Source: Campylobacterales bacterium
GTDB lineage: Bacteria; Campylobacterota; Campylobacteria; Campylobacterales; QNZT01
Length of the DNA stretch: 22,342 nucleotides
Direction: 5' to 3'
NCBI GenBank assembly: GCA_027080605.1
Contig: JALWRO010000131.1
Location: forward strand, 1 to 22,342
Program-made: the position numbers and the translations under genes
The notes under the pieces: generated by a model
The model's input: the letters and a program-made list of their open reading frames with translations, nothing else
Database searches by the model: none
Told to the model about the DNA's origin: nothing
In this document: piece after piece, positions 1 through 5,046 of the stretch
Numbering within the stretch: position 1 is the stretch's first letter
Layout: each line of letters begins with the position of its first letter

Positions 1-1171
1 TCATCCCGCCGCCTTTATCTTCTTTCATGTTCATAGCACCCATATCCATTCCCATGTCGACCATTGTCAGCGGCTGGAGCGGGTCCATCTTCGGCGCTTT
101 GGCTGAAAGGGCGGCATCATGAGTGAGTGCGGCGAGTGCGTAACCGGATCGGTCGATGCTCTGGGCGAAGATCGGGTAGGGTTTCGCCTCTTTGGGCGTG
201 ACGATGACATCGTAGGTCTCCGCCACGCCGATGCGAAACTCTTCAACCCTGACCGGTTCGACATGGTTGCCGTCTGCCGCGACGACGGTCATCTCCAGCC
301 CCGGTATGCGGACATCGAAGAAGGTCATCGCCGCACTGTTGATGAAGCGCAGGCGCACCTTTTCACCCGGCTTGAAAAGCGCTTTGAACTGCTCTTTGGG
401 CGTGTGTCCGTTGGTGAGGTAGGTATAGGTGTATCCGGTCACGTCTGAGAGGTCGCGGTCGCTCATGCGCATCCGGTTCCACATCTTGCGGTCGTTGAAC
501 GCCTGGATGAATCCTTTCTCTTTCACCTCTTCGAAGAAGTCTCCGACGGTTCTTTGCTGAAAGTTATAGTAGTCGCTGGAGAGTTTGAGTTTGCGGTAGA
601 TCGCATCCGGTTTCTCGTCGCTCCAGTCGGAGAGGGTGACGACGTAGTCTCTGTGGTAGGCGAAAGGCTCCTTCTCCCCGGGTTCGATGACGATCGCACC
701 GTAGTGCCCCGTCTGCTCCTGAAACCCGGAGTGGCTGTGATACCAGTAGGTACCGTGCTGTTGTACTTTGAATCGGTAGGTGAAAGTCTCACCCGGTGCG
801 ATTCCGTCGAAACTGATCTCCGGTACCCCGTCCATCTCGGTCGGCAGGATGATTCCGTGCCAGTGGATGGAGCTCGATTCAGGGAGGTTGTTTGTGACAT
901 GCAGTGTCACTTCGTCGCCCTCTTTCCAGTAGAGTGTGGGACCGGGCAGCATGCCGTTGACGGTTGTTGCGACTCTGGGTATGCCCGTGAAGTTGACGAC
1001 GGTACGGTCTATTGTCAGATGAAACTCCGTTCCTCTGAGGATTTTGGGTGTTTGTGTCTGGCGAAAATCGGTCGAGGCGCTGAGCGAAACTGTTCCGCTT
1101 GCGACGATACCCGCCGCTGCAACACCTTTCATGAAAACTCTGCGTGAGAGTGGTATAGAAGTGTTTGGCAT
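1..1171 (-). CDS. pcoA: PcoA/CopA-type copper-resistance multicopper oxidase, 3'-truncated by window edge
   Basis: A periplasmic multicopper oxidase of the copper-resistance PcoA/CopA family, which is expected to oxidise Cu(I) and bind copper outside the cytoplasm. The ATG at 1171 gives an N-terminus with a twin-arginine motif (SRRVFMKG, residues 9-16) and an Ala/Gly-rich hydrophobic stretch, so Tat export is likely. Copper ligands of the first cupredoxin domain are visible: HWHG at 103-106 and WYHSHSG around 143-149. The middle has the family's GDFFEEV and AFNDRKMWNRMRMSD segments. The visible part, 390 codons, ends in a Met-rich stretch (VDMGMDMGAMNM), and the C-terminal HCH copper site lies beyond the left edge. 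The reading frame is open to base 2. A regulatory box and a -10 lie upstream at 1200-1231. The gene is divergent from the small Cys/Met-rich protein gene at 1310. Confidence 0.9.
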   Translation of the reverse strand, partial: MPNTSIPLSRRVFMKGVAAAGIVASGTVSLSASTDFRQTQTPKILRGTEFHLTIDRTVVNFTGIPRVATTVNGMLPGPTLYWKEGDEVTLHVTNNLPESSSIHWHGIILPTEMDGVPEISFDGIAPGETFTYRFKVQQHGTYWYHSHSGFQEQTGHYGAIVIEPGEKEPFAYHRDYVVTLSDWSDEKPDAIYRKLKLSSDYYNFQQRTVGDFFEEVKEKGFIQAFNDRKMWNRMRMSDRDLSDVTGYTYTYLTNGHTPKEQFKALFKPGEKVRLRFINSAAMTFFDVRIPGLEMTVVAADGNHVEPVRVEEFRIGVAETYDVIVTPKEAKPYPIFAQSIDRSGYALAALTHDAALSAKAPKMDPLQPLTMVDMGMDMGAMNMKEDKGGGM

Positions 1172-1199
1172 CTTCTCTCCTTTTTAAAATGTTGAAAGA

Positions 1200-1231
1200 A
1201 GTATAGAACTTTAGTGTGGAGTATGTGTGTA
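1200..1231 (-). promoter_or_regulatory. Copper-regulon promoter A: direct-repeat box plus -10
   Basis: Read on the minus strand, the 17-bp box is TACACA-CATAC-TCCACA (1231-1215), two half-sites with an 11-bp period. A 9-bp gap follows, then the -10 hexamer TATACT (1205-1200). The first base of the -10 is 34 bp before the ATG at 1171. The box occupies the -35 position and there is no good TTGACA, which suits an activator-dependent promoter. The same arrangement recurs at five other promoters in this window. Confidence 0.8.
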
Positions 1232-1248
1232 GAGAAAGATGTTGCAAT

Positions 1249-1280
1249 TACACACATACTACACAGATAAAAGTTACAAT
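1249..1280 (+). promoter_or_regulatory. Copper-regulon promoter B: direct-repeat box plus -10
   Basis: The box TACACA-CATAC-TACACA (1249-1265) is a perfect 6-bp direct repeat with an 11-bp period. It is followed by 9 bp and a -10 hexamer TACAAT (1275-1280). The -10 begins 35 bp before the ATG at 1310. It lies 17 bp from box A, which faces the other way, so the two divergent genes each have their own site. Confidence 0.82.
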
Positions 1281-1309
1281 TTCGGTGTAAATCAAAACAA
1301 AGGATCATT

Positions 1310-1651
1310 ATGAATATGAAAATGACAAATATCGTGGCGGCTTCTGTGCTGCTTGTAGGACTTTCAACTGCAGTATATGCAGGAGGAATGGGTAAATGTG
1401 GCGGTGGAATGCAGCAAGGTATGAAGTGCGGCGGCGGTATGATGATGAAGGGTGACTTCAAAACGATCAAATCCCACATGCTCCAAAACCTTGGTGAGAT
1501 GCAAAAGTGTGTCGAATCAGCGGCAAATAAACAGGATCTCAAAGAGTGCAGAATGAAAATGATGCAAAAGAGAAAGCAGATGATGCAAAATAAAGCACCG
1601 GCTGCCAAAAAAGCACAGTGCGGTGCCGGCAAATGCGGCGGCGGAAAATAG
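1310..1651 (+). CDS. Small secreted Cys/Met-rich protein, putative periplasmic copper-binding protein
   Basis: A 113-residue protein that I cannot place in a named family. Residues 1-24 form a Sec signal peptide (hydrophobic stretch, then AVYA before GG). The mature chain has six cysteines (30, 40, 67, 80, 104, 109) and about 13 methionines. Four of the cysteines lie in repeated glycine-rich motifs: KCGGG at 29-33 and 39-43, and QCGAGKCGGG at 103-112. The central part (about 48-95) looks helical and carries C67 and C80 thirteen residues apart, followed by MKMMQKRKQMMQ. Cys and Met are typical Cu(I) ligands, so a copper-binding or buffering role is inferred from composition and from its place between two copper genes. 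The start has AAAGGA upstream and agrees with promoter B. A terminator follows at 1696. Confidence 0.8.
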   Translation: MNMKMTNIVAASVLLVGLSTAVYAGGMGKCGGGMQQGMKCGGGMMMKGDFKTIKSHMLQNLGEMQKCVESAANKQDLKECRMKMMQKRKQMMQNKAPAAKKAQCGAGKCGGGK

Positions 1652-1695
1652 AACAGAGCAAAACTTTCAAATAAATTACAACTCCTTTAAAACCT

Positions 1696-1734
1696 AAAAA
1701 CTCCCGTGATCCTCTGTGATTCGGGAGTTTTTTT
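1696..1734 (+). terminator. Rho-independent terminator after the small Cys/Met-rich gene
   Basis: A-rich stretch, then CTCCCG (1701-1706), a 15-base loop and CGGGAG (1722-1727), followed by a run of T. The flanking A and T runs extend the stem. It ends just before copper-regulon box C at 1738, so it isolates the small gene from the P-type ATPase gene. This also rules out a start of the ATPase at 1716, inside the terminator. Confidence 0.85.
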
Positions 1735-1737
1735 GTC

Positions 1738-1769
1738 TCCACACATACTACACACCTTCGTACTATCAT
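1738..1769 (+). promoter_or_regulatory. Copper-regulon promoter C: direct-repeat box plus -10
   Basis: The box TCCACA-CATAC-TACACA (1738-1754) is followed by 9 bp and TATCAT (1764-1769) as the -10. The -10 begins 36 bp before the ATG at 1800. A second possible -10, TACTAT at 1761, would break the spacing shared by the other promoters. Confidence 0.78.
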
Positions 1770-1799
1770 GACATTATCGAAACACTATGGAGGTGTAAC

Positions 1800-4217
1800 A
1801 TGTTAAAAGATATTGTATGTGGGATGGAAGTTTCACAAGATACTAAGTTTCAGACAATTCATGAAGGAAAGCACTATTATTTCTGTTCCAAATCCTGCGA
1901 GCAGAAATTTGAAAAAGAGCCTTTAAAATATCTTGAAGAGGAAGAACCGGAAAATCCTTACTGTGTCGATGAGAGTTGTGAAATAGGACATACTTTTTAT
2001 ACCTGTCCAATGCACCCGGAGATTCATCAGGATCACCCCGGAACATGCCCAAAATGTGGTATGGCACTCGAAAAAGAGATTGAAGCTGTGCCGACGATCA
2101 AGACCGAATATACTTGTCCGATGCACCCTGAGATTGTCAGAGATGCGCCTGGAAACTGCCCAAAGTGTGGTATGGCATTGGAGCCTGTGATTGTTGAAGC
2201 GGGGGAAGAAGATGGCGAATATCTGGATATGAAGCGAAGGTTTTGGATCAGTTCACTGCTTGCGATTCCTGTTTTCATCGTTGCGATGGTTGCCGATCTT
2301 GCACCGCAGCTGTTGCCGCAGAGTATCTCCATGCGGCATGTGCAGTGGTTTGAGTTTATACTGGCGACGCCGGTGGTGCTTTGGGGTGGCTGGCCTTTTT
2401 TTGTGAGAGGATGGCAATCTGTCAAAACATGGAATCTCAATATGTTCACGCTCATCGCAATCGGTGTGGGAACTGCCTGGATTTACAGTATGATCGCACT
2501 GCTTTTACCGGAAATTTTCCCGCCTATGATGCAGACAGATAAAAAACTGGTACATGTTTACTTCGAAGCGGCGGCAGTGATCGTGGCACTGGTACTGCTG
2601 GGGCAGGTACTCGAACTTCGTGCCCGAAGCAAGACCAATACCGCCATCAAAACGCTGCTGGGACTCGCTCCCAAAATTGCCCATCGGGTGAGTGGAGAAA
2701 ACCAGGAAGAAGATGTTCCCCTGGAACTGATCCAACCGGGTGATCTGTTGCGTATCAAACCGGGAGAAAAGATTCCGGTTGACGGAAGTGTTGTAGAGGG
2801 GCAGAGTAATGTAGATGAATCGATGATCACGGGAGAACCGGTTCTCATTCCCAAAAAGACGGGTGACAAAGTGATCGGTGCTACACTCAACAAAAACGGT
2901 ACACTCCTCATGAAAGCGGAGCGTGTCGGAAGTGATACGATGCTTTCGCAGATTGTCCAGATGGTTGCAGCAGCCCAGCGATCCCGTGCTCCGATACAGA
3001 AACTTGCCGATACGGTTTCGGGATATTTCGTTCCGGCGGTTGTGTTGTCGGCGATACTGGCGTTTATCGGTTGGATTGTCTGGGGACCCGAACCCAAACT
3101 GGCGTATGCGATCGTGGCAGCGGTTTCGGTGCTGATCATCGCATGTCCGTGTGCGCTGGGGCTTGCTACACCGATTTCGATCATAGTTGGTACGGGGCGG
3201 GCAGCGCTTTCTGGGATATTGATCAAAGATGCGCAGACTCTCGAAACGATGGAAAAAGTGACGACGCTTGTCGTGGACAAAACCGGTACCCTGACCGAGG
3301 GTAAACCGACTGTTACCGCTGTCAAGAGTGTCGGTGCGTTCGACGAAAACGAAGCGCTACGCCTGGCGGCGAGTATGGAGCGTGTGAGCGAACATCCGCT
3401 TGCGGAAGCAGTTGTAAACAAAGCGAAAGATGCGGGAATTGCTCTGGCAGATGTGAAAGATTTTCAGGCTGTTACCGGCAAAGGAATAGAGGGAGAGATT
3501 GATGGTAAAAAGGTATTGATCGGCAGCGAAATATTTTTGGAAGAGCAAGGTGTAAAAACCTCCGGCTTGCTGGAAATAGCCAATATTTGGCGAAAAGAGG
3601 GTAAAACAGTCATCTTTATGGCAGTTGACGGTAGTATTGCGGCAATTTTCGGGCTTGAAGACCCGATTAAAGAGACTACGCATGAAGCTGTTGAAGCGCT
3701 GAAAAAAGAGGGCATCGAAGTAGTCGTACTGAGTGGAGACAACGAAGAAACAGCCAAAGCCGTTGCCGGAAAACTTGGTATTTCCGGGGTACATGCCAAT
3801 GTGCTTCCGGATCAAAAGGCAAAAATTGTCAAAGCGTTGCAGGAACAAGGTGAAATCGTAGCGATGGCGGGAGACGGTATCAACGATGCGCCGGCACTTG
3901 CACAGGCAGATGTAGGCATTGCTATGGGAACAGGTACCGATGTTGCGATCGAGAGTGCCGGAGTGACACTGATCAAAGGTGATTTGAGAGGTATTGTCAA
4001 AGTGATTACACTCAGTCGTGCAACGATGAAAAATATCCGACAAAATCTCTTTTTCGCCTTTATCTACAATTCACTCGGTGTACCGGTAGCTGCAGGTGTG
4101 CTCTATCCGTTTTTCGGCATATTGCTCTCCCCTGTGATCGCAGCCGCAGCGATGAGTTTCAGTTCGGTTTCGGTGATCTCCAACTCACTGCGGTTGAAAA
4201 ATGTGAAGCTTTCATGA
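1800..4217 (+). CDS. copA: Cu(I)-exporting P1B-type ATPase with YHS and two heavy-metal-binding N-terminal domains
   Basis: An inner-membrane ATPase that pumps Cu(I) out of the cytoplasm; 805 residues. Instead of the usual HMA domain, the N-terminus has a YHS domain (about 1-45, with DIVCGMEV and FCSKSC) and two near-identical zinc-ribbon-like heavy-metal-binding domains (CPMHPEI...CPKCGMALE, about 68-92 and 104-129). The core is complete: TGEP actuator loop, CPC in the membrane at 449-451, DKTGTLT with phospho-acceptor D493, SEHPLAEAV in the nucleotide domain, and GDGINDAP near 691-698. The last helices contain YNSLGVP and MSFSSVSVISNSLR, which are typical of Cu(I) pumps. The ATG at 1800 has GGAGG upstream and fits promoter C. 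An in-frame ATG at 1716 lies inside the terminator and upstream of the promoter. The gene is convergent with the response regulator. Confidence 0.95.
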   Translation: MLKDIVCGMEVSQDTKFQTIHEGKHYYFCSKSCEQKFEKEPLKYLEEEEPENPYCVDESCEIGHTFYTCPMHPEIHQDHPGTCPKCGMALEKEIEAVPTIKTEYTCPMHPEIVRDAPGNCPKCGMALEPVIVEAGEEDGEYLDMKRRFWISSLLAIPVFIVAMVADLAPQLLPQSISMRHVQWFEFILATPVVLWGGWPFFVRGWQSVKTWNLNMFTLIAIGVGTAWIYSMIALLLPEIFPPMMQTDKKLVHVYFEAAAVIVALVLLGQVLELRARSKTNTAIKTLLGLAPKIAHRVSGENQEEDVPLELIQPGDLLRIKPGEKIPVDGSVVEGQSNVDESMITGEPVLIPKKTGDKVIGATLNKNGTLLMKAERVGSDTMLSQIVQMVAAAQRSRAPIQKLADTVSGYFVPAVVLSAILAFIGWIVWGPEPKLAYAIVAAVSVLIIACPCALGLATPISIIVGTGRAALSGILIKDAQTLETMEKVTTLVVDKTGTLTEGKPTVTAVKSVGAFDENEALRLAASMERVSEHPLAEAVVNKAKDAGIALADVKDFQAVTGKGIEGEIDGKKVLIGSEIFLEEQGVKTSGLLEIANIWRKEGKTVIFMAVDGSIAAIFGLEDPIKETTHEAVEALKKEGIEVVVLSGDNEETAKAVAGKLGISGVHANVLPDQKAKIVKALQEQGEIVAMAGDGINDAPALAQADVGIAMGTGTDVAIESAGVTLIKGDLRGIVKVITLSRATMKNIRQNLFFAFIYNSLGVPVAAGVLYPFFGILLSPVIAAAAMSFSSVSVISNSLRLKNVKLS

Positions 4218-4225
4218 TATGCAAA

Positions 4226-4257
4226 GAATCGGTACCTCAGAAATGAGGTGACGGTTC
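4226..4257. terminator. Shared hairpin between copA and the response regulator
   Basis: A 14-bp stem (4226-4239 with 4244-4257) with one mismatch and two wobble pairs closes a GAAA tetraloop. It lies in the 41 bp between two convergent genes. No long T run follows on the plus strand and only TTT on the minus strand, so it is a plausible but not classic bidirectional terminator. Confidence 0.55.
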
Positions 4258-4258
4258 T

Positions 4259-4918
4259 TCATGCGGTTTCATACCGATAGCCCATTCCCCTCTGAGTAGT
4301 GATTTTCTCTTTTCCTATGATATTTCGTAGTTTTCGTATATAGGAGCGGAGTGTTGCGTCACTGGGTATGTCGGTATAGTTCCATAAATTGACACTAAGT
4401 TCATATATAGATATCCACCGTCCGGGATTGCTTATGAAATATTCCAGAAGTTCCAGTTCTTTGGGACGAAAAATTATTTCGGATGTGCCATTGCTTACAA
4501 CTCGGCTTTTTGGGAAATAGGTCAGTTGCTCTGTGATTTTTACAGGGATGTTTTGGCGTATATTAAAGATGGTACAACTTTTCTCGATACGGAGTCTCAA
4601 TTCTTCGAGTTGAAAAGGTTTACGGATATAATCATGTGCACCGGCATCGAAACTATTTTTGAGAGAGCGTGTGTCATGATTGGCGGATATAATGAGTACA
4701 GGGGTGGTATTGTCAAGTTCTCTCAGCTCTTTGATGAGTTCGATACCGTTGATACCCGGAACATTGATATCGAAAATATAGAGGTCATAGGATTTTTCAA
4801 GTATGAAGCGTTTCGCTTCCAGCCCGTCAAATACTCTGTCTACATTATAGTATGTTTCTAAAAATTCTGTAACAATTTCACCCAGTATCAAATCATCTTC
4901 CATGAGTAGAATTTTCAT
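4259..4918 (-). CDS. OmpR-family response regulator, orphan, probable regulator of the copper genes
   Basis: A DNA-binding response regulator of 219 residues. The receiver domain (1-about 115) has the acidic pair in MEDD (7-9), the phospho-acceptor D50 in YIFD, S78 and K100 in YIRKPF. The C-terminal winged-helix domain (about 140-219) has RPKELELLEYF, the recognition-helix region SDATLRSYIRKLRNIIG and the final GMGYRY wing of the OmpR/PhoB type. The ATG at 4918 has GGAG about 8 bp upstream. A longer frame from 5002 would begin upstream of the promoter at 4950-4981 and is rejected. No histidine kinase lies next to it; the only kinase in the window is 13 kb away beside its own partner. Its place among six promoters with a shared PhoB-like direct repeat, including its own, makes it the likely regulator. 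It resembles the CrdR role in Helicobacter, but orthology cannot be judged here. Confidence 0.9.
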   Translation of the reverse strand: MKILLMEDDLILGEIVTEFLETYYNVDRVFDGLEAKRFILEKSYDLYIFDINVPGINGIELIKELRELDNTTPVLIISANHDTRSLKNSFDAGAHDYIRKPFQLEELRLRIEKSCTIFNIRQNIPVKITEQLTYFPKSRVVSNGTSEIIFRPKELELLEYFISNPGRWISIYELSVNLWNYTDIPSDATLRSYIRKLRNIIGKEKITTQRGMGYRYETA

Positions 4919-4949
4919 TGTATATGCTCCGGTTTGTATCTTTATGTGT

Positions 4950-4981
4950 ATTGTAGAGGATATGTGTGGAGAATGTGTGGA
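4950..4981 (-). promoter_or_regulatory. Copper-regulon promoter D: box plus -10 for the response regulator
   Basis: On the minus strand the box is TCCACA-CATTC-TCCACA (4981-4965), a perfect direct repeat. It is followed by 9 bp and TACAAT (4955-4950). The -10 begins 37 bp before the ATG at 4918. This predicts autoregulation. Box F, facing the other way, starts only 3 bp away. Confidence 0.8.
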
Positions 4982-4984
4982 GCG

Positions 4985-5016
4985 TGCACGTTCAGTGCAC
5001 ATTAGTTCTTTATACT
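4985..5016 (+). promoter_or_regulatory. Copper-regulon promoter F: diverged box plus -10 for the lipoprotein oxidase
   Basis: The box TGCACG-TTCAG-TGCACA (4985-5001) keeps the 6-5-6 layout but differs from the other five at the second half-site base and in the spacer. It is followed by exactly 9 bp and TATACT (5011-5016). The -10 begins 36 bp before the ATG at 5047. The box alone would be weak evidence; the matching spacing makes it credible. Confidence 0.65.
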
Positions 5017-5046
5017 TGTGTTTTTACATTAATTAAAGGATTTTAC

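Noticed and set aside
554..1147. 197-codon plus-strand open frame opposite the first oxidase
   Set aside because: It is antisense to a gene with strong family motifs, has no recognisable domain and no ribosome-binding site.
1129..1632. 167-codon minus-strand open frame opposite the small Cys/Met-rich gene
   Set aside because: Its composition is the mirror of a Met/Gly/Lys-rich sequence (Ile/His/Phe/Pro-rich), and it overlaps the divergent promoters and the 5' end of the oxidase gene.
1716..1799. Upstream in-frame ATG that would extend the P-type ATPase by 28 residues
   Set aside because: It lies inside the terminator hairpin and upstream of box C and its -10; the ATG at 1800 has GGAGG and starts a YHS domain.
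2558..3421. 287-codon minus-strand open frame opposite the P-type ATPase
   Set aside because: Ser/Thr/Ala-rich shadow of a highly conserved coding region; no motif of its own.
4919..5002. 28-residue N-terminal extension of the response regulator
   Set aside because: It would begin upstream of its own promoter and places residues before the conserved receiver start MKILLMEDD.
4966..5046. Upstream in-frame ATG that would extend the lipoprotein oxidase by 27 residues
   Set aside because: It lies in the regulator's box D, upstream of promoter F, and would bury the lipoprotein signal.
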